Positions 22,005 to 33,855 of a DNA stretch of 64,000 bases are shown here, in pieces. How positions within the stretch are numbered: position 1 is the first letter of the stretch; every line of letters starts with the position of its first letter. Both the position numbers and the translations under genes were made by a program. A model generated the notes under the pieces. That model did no database searches, was not told where the DNA came from, and saw only the letters and a program-made list of their open reading frames with translations. The DNA comes from Lantana camara. Lineage: Eukaryota; Streptophyta; Magnoliopsida; Lamiales; Verbenaceae. The stretch lies in the NCBI GenBank assembly GCA_037501455.1, contig CM074857.1, positions 124,049,501 through 124,113,500 on the forward strand. Direction: 5' to 3'.

Positions 22005-23990
22005 ATGAACGTGGCTGACATCGTTGTCAACATAATGGTTCAACCTCATCCGAATCGGACAACTCCCATCTTGCTACTTCAAAAGGAGCCAATTCCACCA
22101 CTTTTGTCAATTTGCCCGCGATGATTACCGGTGAGACAAACATGGACGAACAACTAGCTCAGATGGCACAAGCGATTGCAGATCTACAAAAACTCATAGG
22201 AGAAAAAGATCTTCAAATTGCACAACTAATGAGTAGGGATGAATACCCCGATGTCGGAGAATTTGGCCATAACCTTGCTTCTTCTCCAAAACATGCTGTT
22301 AAGGAAATACAAGATGATGGAGTACCCTACAAACAAAACTTTGTCAGAAGTTCCACGCCTTCTGCAACCACTATTGCATTACTATCTATTCAACAACTAC
22401 AAGATATGATTGCAAAAATCGTCAGAGATCAAATTGGCAGATCTGTCCAAAACTCACATTCGTAATCAAAGGCGTATACCAAGCGGATCAACTCGCTGAA
22501 GATGCCACTTGGATACCAACCACCTAACTTCCAACAGTTCGACGGAAAAGGCAACCCAAAATAACACATTACACATTTTATTGAAACATGCAATAACGTG
22601 GGGACCTATGGTGATCTTCTCGTTAAACAATTTGTGAGATCACTCCGAGGAAATACCTTCGGCTGGTATGTTGATCTGGAACCGCAATCCATCTATAGCT
22701 GGAATCAAATGGAAAGGGAATTTCTCAATTGCTTCTACAGCACTCGCCTCACTGTGAGTATGATCGAGCTTACAAATGCAAGACAACGGAAAGATCAGCC
22801 GATCGTTGACTATATCAACCGTTGGCGAACACTAAGTTTAATTTGCAAGGATAAATTATCAGAAGTGTCAGTAATAGAGATGTGAACACAAGGGATGCAT
22901 TGGGGACTTTAATACATTCTCCAAGGAATCAAACCTTGAACTTTTGAGGACTTAGCCACTCGTGCCCACGATATGGAACTGAGTATTGCAAATCACAGAT
23001 CTTCGTTTCCACTAGGAGAACAATGAAGAGAAAGAAATGATCATTGGAGAAATGAGAAGTTTGTCAAAGCTTCAACTAAAGAGTCCATGACCTTTTCGAT
23101 CGCTAGAAGAGTGCCTCCAAATGTTGAGAAGAACAAAAATTCTGGATTTTCACACAATTCGAATGACGGTCATCGACCTACGCTAAGAGAAAGGCGAGAA
23201 AAGGAATACCCTTTTGCTGACTCCGATGTCTCTCATATTTTTTATGAACTCGTGGAAAGAAGGTTGATCAAATTACCCAAGTCAAAACGCCCCGAAGAAA
23301 GTGGTAGGGTGACTTATTCCAATTATTACAAATATCATTGGATTATCGGTCATCCTATAGAAAGGTGCTTCGTGGTCAAGAAAAAGATAATGTCGTTGGC
23401 CAATGATGTAAAAATAATCCTCGACGATGATGAGGATGATGATGAAGATAAAGATGTTGCTGAGGTGAATCACGCTAACCTTATTACAATCAGGAACCCC
23501 TTGCGCAATCCTCAGAGCAAGGAGGTAATCTTTCCTCCATCTACGCTCTTGGGGGCATTGACAATGCTTCAGTTTAGGAATCTAGACCCAACTTTGGTAA
23601 AAACTTTACTTGCTGACAAAGGAACTAAACAAGAAGCAACACTTTGCAATAAAACTGTTGAAGGAGATAGATGGATTCTTGTGACTCGTCAAAAAAGACC
23701 AAAGCAACGAGTTGATCGTGTTCTTCCACCACTTTCAAATGGAAATCCGAAGCGAACCAAGAACCATAGACAAAATCCACTGAGAAGTTAGAAGAAGTCT
23801 CTATCAAATCAGAAGAAATCAGAAAGAACCTGCAAATCAAACCATGCAACTCTTGGAGATTTCTTTCCACCTGTGTCTCTTGGATAAGCCAACATTGCGT
23901 TCTCAAATAACACCAATATATTGATGGATAAAACCAAGTTACGTATCAAAATTTGAAAGTCAAATTCCCCAAAAGAATCATCCTAAATAA
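22005..23990 (+). pseudogene. Degenerate retrotransposon gag (no pol)
   Basis: Three open pieces in line form one gag: 22112-22465, 22598-22885 and 23087-23791, with several stops and frame changes between them. The middle piece holds the Retrotrans_gag core (LVKQFVRSLRGNTFGWYVDL, then LTNARQRKDQPIVDYINRW). The last piece has the later gag region LIKLPKSKRPEESGRVTYSN and KYHWIIGHPIERCF, a plant gypsy gag signature, and an acidic DDDEDDDED run. No protease, RT or integrase follows, so this is a nonautonomous gag-only element. A polypurine run (TTTGGGGGGA, about 24215) marks where a 3' LTR would be expected. Confidence 0.8.
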
Positions 23991-24377
23991 AGGATGCTCC
24001 TTAACGCACGAGCCTAAACTGCATGTTACTCCTTGTTCGCATGAGTATAAACTGTGACAAAAAAAAAAAAAAAAAAACTATGAACTACGTCATGACTTGA
24101 TCCTCTTTTTTTGGGGTACGTAGGTAACTTGAATACTAAATTTTCAAGTTCAGTCATATCTTCAAACAAATCTAAGTTGCTCTTGAGTTTCAACAAGTTC
24201 ATGAAATTCCAAGTTTGGGGGGACACACTGCAGTCATTCAGAATCAATACTTTCAAGAATGACGAACAAATGCAAAAAAAAAAAAAAAAAAAGAACACAA
24301 AGGGATGCGAAAGAATAATTTTATTTCACATAGGATGTTCTTATACATCAAAGTGAACAAAAGAAATACATGAGGAA

Positions 24378-24558
24378 GGGTAATTCTAGCCTGAGCCTGG
24401 CTCGGCTAAACCGGTGCAACGAGAGGGCGAGTGTTTTACATTTGCCGTGTGATTGGTGGAAAATTTAGGGAGAGTGACCAATCAAATGGCAAGTGTAATA
24501 CACTTGCTCTTTTAATTGGTTGGGTTCGGCCAAAACAGGTCTGGGCTAGAATTTTCCC
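24378..24558 (+). mobile_element. 181-bp MITE, copy 1 (hAT-like TSD)
   Basis: Starts GGGTAATTCTAGCC and ends in the inverted form GGCTAGAATTTTCCC. Flanks ATGAGGAA (24370-24377) and ATGACGAA (24559-24566) agree at 7 of 8 positions, fitting an 8-bp duplication. The second copy (61547-61727) has the same length, opposite orientation and a perfect 8-bp duplication. No coding capacity. Confidence 0.85.
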
Positions 24559-24609
24559 ATGACGAAAAAGATAAAGTTGTCACACTTTATATAAATTCTT
24601 CATAGAATG

Positions 24610-25148
24610 TGATATGAATGTGCGCCATGGGACTAATACGGCAAGTATGGGACAAGGCGAGAAATTGGTGATGAATGATGTTGGGAGCCAAAATGTTGAT
24701 TCACAAGATGGTGCTGAGTTACAGAAGTCGGGCGCGGGAGATTTGGGTCCGGTACGTAGAAGCAAGAGGATTCCTAAACCGCCAGACTGGCAAACCGCGT
24801 ATAAGATGCACAAGAAATAGCATGTTACTCTATTTATTTTGTTATTTAATTTCCGCATAGATTAGTACGTAGTTTTCCTTTTAGTGCTGGAGTCTTGTGT
24901 AATCTCATTATATGTTTATTAGAGATTGCGTAGTAAGTAGTTTTCCTTTTAGAGCAGGAGTCTTGTGGTAACCTTATTTATATGTTTGTCAGTGATTGCG
25001 TTAAGGGATTTTCAGCAATAATATCCAAATTTCCAATCTCCAAATTCTCTCAATTCTCTCTAACCTATATTTCTCCGACCGGCCGGTCTCGCCGGAATCT
25101 TCAAGTTCGAGACGACTTTACAGTCTCTTCCCGATACTTAACGTATCA
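24610..25148 (+). repeat. Chromovirus 5' LTR (539 bp)
   Basis: Begins TGATATGAATG and ends ACGTATCA (terminal TGATA / TATCA inverted repeat). The primer-binding region TTGGTGCTTTCATTG follows at 25149. The first ~210 bp encode the C-terminus of the element's polyprotein (24614-24820), so the reading frame of pol runs into the LTR. Confidence 0.88.
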
Positions 25149-25174
25149 TTGGTGCTTTCATTGAATTCTCTACG

Positions 25175-26914
25175 ATGTCTGACCCAACCAATTCTTCGGT
25201 GTCTACACCAATTAGCGAAGCAAGATTGACAGAGTTCTAACACCACATCGATGTACAGTTAGGGTCCCAAAACGCCGCTATGCAACAGTCGATGCAACAA
25301 TTAAATCTGACAGTTCAGAAATTGCAACAGGACCTATCGCTCGTTCTCTCTCGAGCTGATAAAACCAGGGTTGAAGGGGAGACGTCTAGCGTACTTCGCG
25401 GCGGCGATTTACGCCCAGCGGCTCCTATGGGCCCGGTTAATAGGCTACGACTCGATATGCCTAAGTGTGATGGTTCTGACCCTTTAGGCTGGCTATTTCA
25501 AGCACACGAATATTTCGTGTTCTATGATGTGCTGGAGGGTTCACGCTTGGCGACAGTTGGTTTGATGTTAGAAGGCCCCGCTTTGGATTGGTTCCGGTGG
25601 CGCCAGCGGAATAATTTGTTGGATTCATGGGAGGATTTCGTCAACAAATTCAAACTTCGCTTTGACCCGTTAAATTATATTGATTATTTTGGCATTTTGG
25701 CCAAAGTTCAGCAAACTGGATCGGTTCTGGATTATCAAACTGCTTTTGAGAACATTCTGGTTAACGTCACGAACGTCTCGGAGCCCAACTTACAATCCTT
25801 GTTTCACGCAGGACTTAAGCCGCATCTGTAACATGAAATTATCCTCCTAAAACCGGATTCGTTGTCCGCCTCATTTGCCCTTGCACGTGAGTTGGAAGCC
25901 AAGCATCAGGCTTGGACGACGGCAATACCCCATTTGAACGTGGCTACTCCGGCTGTGCCATATATTTCCCCGTCATCGGTACCGTTGCTTTCCCCACTGA
26001 CGCAACAACCACCCCAGGGGCAGCCTTCTCCTTCGCCTCCGATTAGGCGTTTGACTCGTGCTGAGCGCTTCGAAAGGGATGCTAAGGGATTATGTTATAA
26101 TTGTGATGAAAAGTGGGTAAAGGGCCACCGTTGTGGCCGCTATTTGTTGTTGTTGGGCGATGACGACGATGAAGGGGTTGATGCGGATTGGGACGGTGCC
26201 GACGCGGTAGTAACCACTGATATCTCCACTTTGCACAGTCTATCGGGTGGTCCTATTCCCCGGTCCTTGCGTATTTCGGGCATGATTGATAATTTAATGG
26301 TTGACGTGCTGATTGATGGTGGGAGCACCCACAATCTTATACACCCATCCGTCGTCGAGAAGTTGAGCTTATCGGTGGTCGCCGCACCACCCTTGCGGGT
26401 TTATGTTGGTAACGGTGCTTCTTGGTTGTGTAAACAACAGTGCCTCGAGGTCCGTTTATTACTGCAGGGCACGCCGTTTCTTGTAGATCTTTTTGTTGTT
26501 CCTATTCACGGGCCACATGTGGTTTTAGGTGTTCAATGGTTACAGTTACTCGGCCGTGTTTGTCATGATTATGCTAATTCGATCATGGACTTTACTTGGG
26601 AAAATAAGCTGATTACTTTGCAGGGGAGCACACCAACTTCGAAGGAATTGCCGGATGCCACGGTTCACCTTGAGGACAAGGTGGTTCTCGAAGGGGGAAA
26701 GAGTGATATGAATGTGCGCCATGGGACTAATACGGCAAGTATGGGACAAGGCGAGAAATTGGTGATGAATGATGTTGGGAGCCAAAATGTTGATTCACAA
26801 GATGGTGCTGAGTTACAGAAGTCGGGCGCGGGAGATTTGGGTCCGGTACGTAGAAGCAAGAGGATTCCTAAACCGCCAGACTGGCAAACCGCGTATGAGA
26901 TGCACAAGAAATAG
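25175..26914 (+). pseudogene. Chromovirus gag-protease fused to pol C-terminus, two stops
   Basis: One frame of 580 codons from the ATG at 25175, broken by TAA at 25238 and TAA at 25829, each where CAA (Gln) is expected. Gag core: LDMPKCDGSDPLGWLFQAHE then GPALDWFRWRQRNN. Zinc knuckle: CYNCDEKWVKGHRC. Protease: VLIDGGSTHNLIHP with VVLGVQWLQLLG. After LQGSTPTSKEL the frame passes directly to PDATVHLEDKVVLEGG, the end of a chromodomain-type C-terminus, so RT, RNase H and integrase are deleted in frame. The last ~70 codons lie in the 3' LTR. Not functional. Confidence 0.88.
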
Positions 26915-27223
26915 CATGTTACTCTATTTATTCTGTTATTTAATTTCCGCATAGATTAGTACGTAGTTTTCCTTTTAGTGCTGGAGTCTTGTGTAATCTC
27001 ATTATATGTTTATTAGAGATTGCGTAGTAAGTAGTTTTCCTTTTAGAGCAGGAGTCTTGTGGTAACCTTATTTATATGTTTGTCAGTGATTGCGTGAGGG
27101 GATTATCAGCAATAATATCCAAATTTCCAATCTCCAAATTCTCTCAATTCTCTCTAACCTATATTTCTCCGACCGGCCGGTCTCGCCGGAATCTTCAAGT
27201 TCGAGACGACTTTACAGTCTCTT
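26704..27223 (+). repeat. Chromovirus 3' LTR, U5 end missing
   Basis: Matches 24610-25129 with only a few substitutions by eye, such as GAGGGGATTATCAGC in place of AAGGGATTTTCAGC. It stops at CAGTCTCTT; the last ~20 bp to TATCA are absent. It joins the inverted LTR through a shared CTT (27221-27223). Confidence 0.88.
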
Positions 27224-27716
27224 GAAGATTCCGGCGAGACCGGCCGGTCGGAGAAATATAGGTTAGAGAGAATTGAGAGAATTTGGAGATTGGAAATTTG
27301 GATATTATTGCTGATAATCCCCTCACGCAATCATTGACAAACATATAAATAAGGTTACCACAAGACTCCTGCTCTAAAAGGAAAACTACTTACTACGCAA
27401 TCTCTAATAAACATATAATGAGATTACACAAGACTCCAGCACTAAAAGGAAAACTACGTACTAATCTATGCGGAAATTAAATAACAGAATAAATAGAGTA
27501 ACATGCTATTTCTTGTGCATATCATACGCGGTTTGCCAGTCTGGCGGTCTAGGAATCCTCTTGCTTCTACGTACCGGACCCAAATCTCCCGCGCCCGACT
27601 TCTGTAACTCAACACCATCTTGTGAATCAACATTTTGGCTCCCAACATCATTCATCACCAATTTCTCGCCTTGTCCCATACTTGCCGTATCAGTCCCATG
27701 GCGCACATTCATATCA
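27221..27716 (-). repeat. Inverted partial chromovirus LTR
   Basis: Reverse complement of the LTR from its U3 end (27716) to CTTGAAGATTCC (27221). It carries the GAGGGGATTATCAGC variant of the 3' LTR, so it derives from that LTR or a near-identical copy, plus a few private changes such as TACGATATGC-type differences in the coding tail. With 26704-27223 it makes a palindrome of about 1 kb. Confidence 0.88.
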
Positions 27717-27722
27717 GAATGT

Positions 27723-28980
27723 CTCTATATCTTTCAACACCAATGTACTTTGCCAGAGTTCCCTGCAAAGCCAACATTTTCTGGACAACCAACAAATCTT
27801 TTTCCATGGAGTGATGATCAATTTTGCTTCCATGCCGGAGTTAAAAAAAAAAAAAGAAAAGAAAGGTCTTGGAGTTCATAGGAGGGTTTCAATTTCTGAT
27901 GATTGATTCCTTTAACTCGATTTTGTCCTTCACCTACAAAAAGAAAAAAAGGAAAAAAAAAAAAAGAATGAGAAAGAGTCGCGTCGAGACAGGGTCTTCA
28001 TTTGAGTTTATTTGGTGGCTTGGTGGAGGCAAAAGTCAAGTTGAAACGTCTGCGGTGGTTGGAGCTTAAACGTTGCCGGACTGCAGTAGCAAAAACACAA
28101 CTTTCTGCATTGATGATTGGAATGGAACATTCCTGATGAACCTCCATCGGAAATGAGATCGATGGTGGGTGTGGCCCGAGATTTTATCTCACGCACGTTT
28201 CCGGTTGTCATTATGGGATTCACAATGAGTATCCTTGTACTTGGCTTGGTTGACGAAAGGATCATGCGCGGGTCTCTCTGATGTTGAACTCCAGAAGTGT
28301 TGGCATCCAGAATCTTGATCGAAGTTGAGCTGGCAGTCGGGCAATGCAAATTCGTGACTTAGGAGATTCCATGATGACGGGGCGAGTTTGATTGTTGTGC
28401 ACTTCGAAATTTCCTAAATATGTGGAGGAATTTGTTGGCTCCTTAAATTCAATTGTTGGTGGTCGGTGAACGTATATTATGATTCCTTTTGTCAATGAGT
28501 GCTAACCTGCATAAAAGAAAATCAAACTAAAAAGGAGATTAAGCATGTCAAATTGTGAATCTCAATTTGTTTCGGCAAATTCTTTTTCGTGGATTGATCT
28601 TCGAGAATGTTCCAAATGCAAATTTTTCTATTTGGTGGGAATGGATGGCGGCATTTGGAGTGCCCATTGCCAAAATCTGCCTTAAAAAAAAAAGAAAAGA
28701 AAAAAAATGCAAACATCACAGCAGTAGGTTCCTTCAAGAACGATGATGGGGCCGTGTTCCAGAAAAATGTCTTGCTGATTCGGTTCCTGCGTGAATGAAG
28801 ATGCCAAGTTCCAAAAAAGTTTCCTTCGTAAGCAACGAGACCCAATTCCATAAAAGCGTTGACATGGTCACCATCAGTGGCGGAGCCACCTTGCTCCAAA
28901 GGGGTACAATTGACCCCCCTCAATTTTATTTTTTTTAATTATTATATAGTTATACCCCCTCATCAAAGTTAAAATTATAC
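27723..28980. other. Noncoding, no gene recognised
   Basis: Contains purine runs (27841-27870, 27940-27970, 28683-28710) and scattered short frames with no family features. The block AGTGGCGGAGCCACC at about 28875 resembles ends of dispersed plant repeats, but no partner end was found. Confidence 0.4.
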
Positions 28981-30250
28981 TAGTTGATAACTCGTTAATT
29001 AATCATCTTTATGATTAAATTATGCCCCGAAGTGTGCTTGATTTGATATTATTTATAAAGAATTGATGCTTTGTTGTTTATTTTGTAGATTCGGGGATCG
29101 AAAGAGAGATTGGAGCAAATTGGGTCGTTTATACCCAAACTAGTGCACACGAGCAGAGGTTGGAAACTGGAATTGAGTTCGTTTGTTGCTGCATAAGAAT
29201 TGAACTGGGATGCAATTTAGAGATCTACATGCATGCAATTGTGGGGAGTTTCTTTGAATTTGCATGGCTGATGCATGTACACGATGCGTGAGAGTTAATT
29301 GAGAAGGAATTAATGAACTTAAGGGTTGACTTTGTTTTGTGGTTGGGACTTTGCTTGAATTGATAAATGGTTAGATTTGGGCTACGTATTCTGGAGCTTT
29401 GGAATTTAGTTGGAGTGGGCATCATTTGGATTTCTTTGGAAAACTGCTAGTGGGCTGCGTGTGTACATTAATTAGTTTGATGCCCAATTTGCTGTGGTGG
29501 GCCGTGAACTTTATTAATTTGGAGAAGCCCAGATTCTTGTATTAATTTTTGGGGGCTTTGGATTTGTGGGCTGCACTTATACCTTGGGAATTAATTTGAG
29601 ATAGCCCAGTTGTGTGATTAATCCTTGGAGAGCAAGCTTTGGAATCCAGATTTTAATTGGACTTAGGAATCCAATTTGGATGGGAATTTCTTTCTTTGGG
29701 GCGTGACTTTTAGGATTTGTGGCTATATTAATCGGCATGGGACATCAGTTGAAGAGAGTCACGTAATACCTGGGAGCAGCAGTTCGAGTTCCGACGGGGC
29801 AAAGCAGAATTTAGCACAATCCTTCGTCTTAGTTTAATTCTTCCTTTTCGTTTTTAGTTTTATTCATGTTAAAGAATTCCTCATTTATTATTTTTATGGA
29901 TTTTAGTAGATAATTTTCCCCTCTGATTGATTTAATCCTACGTGATCTTAATAGTTAGCTTTTTAATTCTTGTTATTTATTTTAATCGCAAAGTGTTAGA
30001 ATAATTCTAAAATCCCCCTTTTAATTATTCATTTCTGTGAATTACTTGGAATTGTTAGAAATAAGTCAACCAATCTCTGTTGATCGACCCAGTTTACGCT
30101 ATACTCTGTGTTTAGTCGTTAAATAGGTTTTACACTAGTGAGGGTCAATCTAATAGATTATTAATAATTGAGACCACACAAACTTGTAAGTACTTAAAAA
30201 AAAAATAGTTGAATTTCACTCGTTATTTTTTCTTTAGTATTATGCATGTG
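28981..30250 (+). mobile_element. Probable decayed gypsy LTR region
   Basis: The style is that of a plant gypsy LTR: a GAGCAAATTGGGTCG-type start near 29113, a long GT-rich stretch, then GTTGATCGACCCAGTTTACG (about 30080-30100) and GTGAGGGTCAATCTAATAG near 30140, resembling the end-of-LTR sequences of Athila/Tat-type elements. No second LTR, gag or pol was found, and boundaries are guesses. Confidence 0.3.
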
Positions 30251-30719
30251 ACCTACTTTGCCCTAAACCAAATCAAGAGGTTTTTATTTGGGCCTCACTT
30301 CTGACCCAAGAGTTTGTTGCTTATGGAATCCACGTCAAGATTAATGGATGGCCTGATAATATTGTTGCCAAAAGCCCAAAAAATGAAATGTTTGGTATTT
30401 ATATTCTTCATTTATTTCTTTTATATATCCGTTTCAATATATTTTTTTATATTCTATTATATTTCTTTGTAATTTTTTATTTATAAGTATTTTTTGTTTA
30501 ATTTTTACTTTTATTTTCGTAAAAAACACAACGCGCGCAGTTCAAACAAGGCATCAGGGTTTTTTATATTTATTTTTATAAAATACGGGATTTTTTATGA
30601 TAATTTTTGAAACATATGATTTATATTGCATTTTTGATATTTCATAGGATTTTTTAAGCAATTATCTCGAAAAAAAAGCTTATGGAATGTGTATATATGT
30701 TAGCTTGTACATATAGCTT
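30251..30719. other. Noncoding AT-rich, no gene seen
   Basis: T-rich sequence without open frames or recognised repeats; ends where the right arm of the inverted duplication begins. Confidence 0.45.
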
Positions 30720-33345
30720 TACTGTAGAAATGGGTGGGAGAAGATGATGATCGTTCTCTTTGTTTTCATGCGATTTATAAGAAATGTTACCATCCACTCC
30801 ACCAATCTTCCACGGTCAAGTTCATTCTTATTTCCCAGCATTTTCATCAAACAAGGAAATGAACAATTCCCCCGGTGCCACTGGTTTCATCCTTATAGTT
30901 TACTAAGGATTTATTTTGTTGGTTTTTCTTATCGATGTAAATGATATTACATCTTAATCTAGTTATACACTTGTATCTATTATTTCAGTTTGCATTGTCA
31001 TATTTTTCAAATGTGAGTGCATTTCTTGTAAATCGTAATGTCTGTTATTCGTTTGCAGCATATGATGCGTGCAATAATCACTAAAACTTCTCTTTTTTCT
31101 CCTTTTTCCAATGATCAAATCTCAAAATATTTTTCATAATTATTCAAGATTTGAAAGTGTATTTTATATTTAAAGTAAATCTCAAGGGCTGTGCGTAATT
31201 ATCCACATTCCACAATATATATCATGAACGTTCGACAGTCTCCACCCACTGCGAAAAGGAGTATGGGCGGGGACCGGGGTGTTAGATGGACAAATTGAAT
31301 ATTCGAATATTTTGAACATGTTAAATATTCGAATTATAAACTCAGAAATCATTAAAGTTGGACATAGTTTTAATAGTAGGGGAATAATAATAATAATTCA
31401 ATTTCAGGTGGCCAGTAAGTTGGCTGCTTCCTGAAGATTAAGGCAGCTCAAACATTCAGAAAATTTAATGGAATAATTTAGAATAGTTTGCTGTTCCCAA
31501 TACATCATCCCTGATAAATTAACCTATGTTTCCAGTTGCTTTCACGTGCCATAAGGACAATTGCAGGAAGCATTTGGCCTATTTGATTAAATGGCACCAA
31601 TTCCTCTATCTAGATTCATACTGTATTTCAGAGTCCTTCAATTCATTTCCCTTGGTGCAAACAATGTCTTCCTCCTCTGTTCTTCTCTCTTATCCTTTCT
31701 TTCTCTCCTAGCTCGGCCCGAACAGCCCCGAAACCTTTTCCGGGCACGGGCCCTCGTCCTTCCTATCACCAAAGACCAATCCACCAGTCAGTACCTAACC
31801 ACCATCTCCCAAAGAACTCCCATTAAGCCCCTGAAGTTAACATTCGATGTCGGAGGGAAAGCCTTGTGGGTGGCGTGTGATCGGGCCGAGTACAACAGCT
31901 CCACTTATAGACCCACTCATTGCGGTTCCTGGCAATGCCTATTGGCTAAGTCCAATACTTGTGACAATTGTTTGGGCGAGCCGAGGCCCGGTTTCAACAA
32001 TCACACGTGTTCCAATGTGGTGTACAACACGGTGGAACGCCCAGATTGGAGATCTGGGAACTGATGTTCTAGTTCTCCAATCAACAGGCGGGTCGAACCT
32101 GGGCCGGTTTGTCCGTACCCGCAACTTGTTTTCTTGTTCTTGGGGAGAAACTGGCCAAAGGGGTTAAAGGGGTTCTTGGATTGGGTAGGAGTGATACTTC
32201 ACTCCCTTCCCTGTTGTCCCGGGACTTGGGAATCCGTAAAAAGTTCGCGGTTTGCTTGAGTTCCTCAAAAGGCGTGCTTTTCGTGGGAGGCGGGCCTTAT
32301 GTAATGCTGCCGGGGATAGCGATCTTGAATCAGCTCACTTACACTCCACTTCTTGTTAATCCCACGAGTACAGTAATTCCTGTTTTCGATGGCTTCCCCA
32401 ACGGCTCCTGGCCATCGATGGAGTACTTTATCGGGGTCAAATCCATAAGTGTCAATGGCAAAAACGTCCAAGTGAGTTCAAACCTACTTAAATTCAACCG
32501 GAAAGGCAAGGGGGGCACCAAAATCAGCACCGTCGTGCCTTACACAGTCTTGGACACCTCAATCTACAACGCTATCACAAAAGCATTCACCAAGGCACTG
32601 TCGGATGTCCCTAGGGTGGTGAATCCAGTTTCTCCTTTCGGGATGTGCTATAAGGCATCTAGCCTTGGGAGCACGCGTCTAGGGCCCAGCGTGCCTCAGA
32701 TCGAGCTCGTGCTAGAAAACAACGTGACATGAACAATGTTTGGTGCCAATTCGATGGTTTATGTGAATGATAATAAGGTGGCTTGCTTGGCATTCGTGGA
32801 TGGGGGCAAGGAGGCGACGGCTTCTATTGTTATAGGAGGACATCAGCTCGAGGACAACTTTCTGGAGTTTGACGTCGAGAGGTCGAGGCTCGGGTTTAGC
32901 TCTACGTTGTTGGGGCGACAAACCACGTGCGCAAACTTCAATTTTACAACTGCATTTTGAAACCATCGCTAGCTAGCCGGAGTATTTACTTGGAACTGTG
33001 TCATTAATTAACGAATAAAGTAGGTTATGTTTGTTTGAGTTTTGTGTTTCTTATTGTTGATCAAAGCTGATGTTTCGTTGAGCATTTGTGATTCTTATTT
33101 GGTGTTTACGACTAAGCTATCACTCTACATGTGTCACACAAATTAAGTTATTACCAACTACGTACTATCGATGTAACGCGATTATGAAGTCGGACAAAGT
33201 TTTCATGTATTATTTCCCGCTTCTCACAGTTTAATTTTTGCCCTTCACTTGAAAGAATGAAAAGGCCTAAGCAATGTGAATTAACAAATATGATATTCAT
33301 ATACTACACTGCTACCTAACCCATTTGGAGGGACTACTTAAAATC
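30720..33345 (+). repeat. Inverted segmental duplication, right arm
   Basis: Counterpart of 8985-11950 in the opposite orientation, covering the upstream flank, the EDGP-like gene and its downstream flank. The match ends about 35 bp before the left target-site duplication of the MULE, so the MULE inserted at the edge of the arm. Confidence 0.85.
31664..32960 (+). pseudogene. EDGP-like aspartic-protease homologue, broken copy
   Basis: Close paralogue of 9621-10902. Breaks seen: the signal-peptide ATG (31664) reaches TAG after about 15 codons; a frame change after NTVERPDW (about 32045); another near 32135-32150, where FSC passes to FLVLGEKLAKG in a different frame; and TGA at 32730-32732 where the paralogue has Trp. 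Recognisable pieces are LPITKDQSTSQYLTTISQRT, KALWVACDRAEYNSSTYRP, GVKGVLGLGRSDTSLPS, ISTVVPYTVLDTSIYNAITK and the C-terminal ASIVIGGHQLEDNFLEF. Clearly nonfunctional. Confidence 0.93.
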
Positions 33346-33388
33346 ATGACGGAAACCTAATGAAAGGGGACTACTAACGGAACATAAA

Positions 33389-33540
33389 GGGAAAATTACA
33401 TAAATGGTATACCATCTGCACCAAATTAGCAAAAATGGTACTTAGATTTATATACCCCATACCTCAAAAAACCGCCCAAAACAATGCACATTCGCCGGAA
33501 ACCGCCACTGACGTGGCAATTATGTACGCGTGTGAGTTTC
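33389..33540 (+). repeat. MULE left TIR
   Basis: The first ~57 bp match the reverse complement of 60850-60906 exactly by eye; similarity continues with indels for roughly 150 bp (shared CCCCATACCT, CCAAAACAATGCA and CACCGGAAA-like blocks). Confidence 0.9.
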
Positions 33541-33855
33541 GTGGTTGCTAGGTTGTTTTTTTCGCCACGTAGCTGCCGACGTGGTGGACACGTATATAAC
33601 CTGCAAAAAAACAATTAAATATTCAAATTAAAAAATGTAAAATAAAAATAGCAAAACATAAAAGGTGGGAAAAATCCTTTCATATATCCAAAGAATCAGC
33701 ATTCCCAACGTCACTGTTCCAATTCACAATCTTAAAAAAATTTCGCACACTGGGGAATCCGAACTTCAAGCCCTAGAATTTTCCTTCCATTTTCCAGCCT
33801 GAATTTCGAGAAACGCTGCCTTTGTTGGTGGGGTTTTAACGGGGCAACGTGGGCA

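Larger units (their letters stand above)
24610..27716 (+). mobile_element. Ty3/gypsy chromovirus with an inverted third LTR at its right end, TSD GAATG
   Basis: Order: 5' LTR (24610-25148), gag-protease with the rest of pol deleted (25175-26914), 3' LTR truncated at its U5 side (26704-27223), then an inverted LTR (27221-27716). The whole is flanked by GAATG at 24605-24609 and 27717-27721. The outer ends are TGATATG and CATATCA, that is, the U3 end of the LTR on both sides. A normal element would end in the U5 terminus (TATCA) on the right. The C-terminal HLEDKVVLEGG and RRSKRIPKPPDW strings are typical of chromovirus polyproteins. Confidence 0.85.

Noticed and set aside
26704..27716. Ordinary tandem or nested second chromovirus insertion explaining the inverted LTR
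   Set aside because: There is no separate TSD or second internal region, and the duplication GAATG brackets the whole unit including the inverted LTR.
28870..28885. Terminus of a transposon (AGTGGCGGAGCCACC)
   Set aside because: No matching inverted end or target-site duplication could be found in the window.
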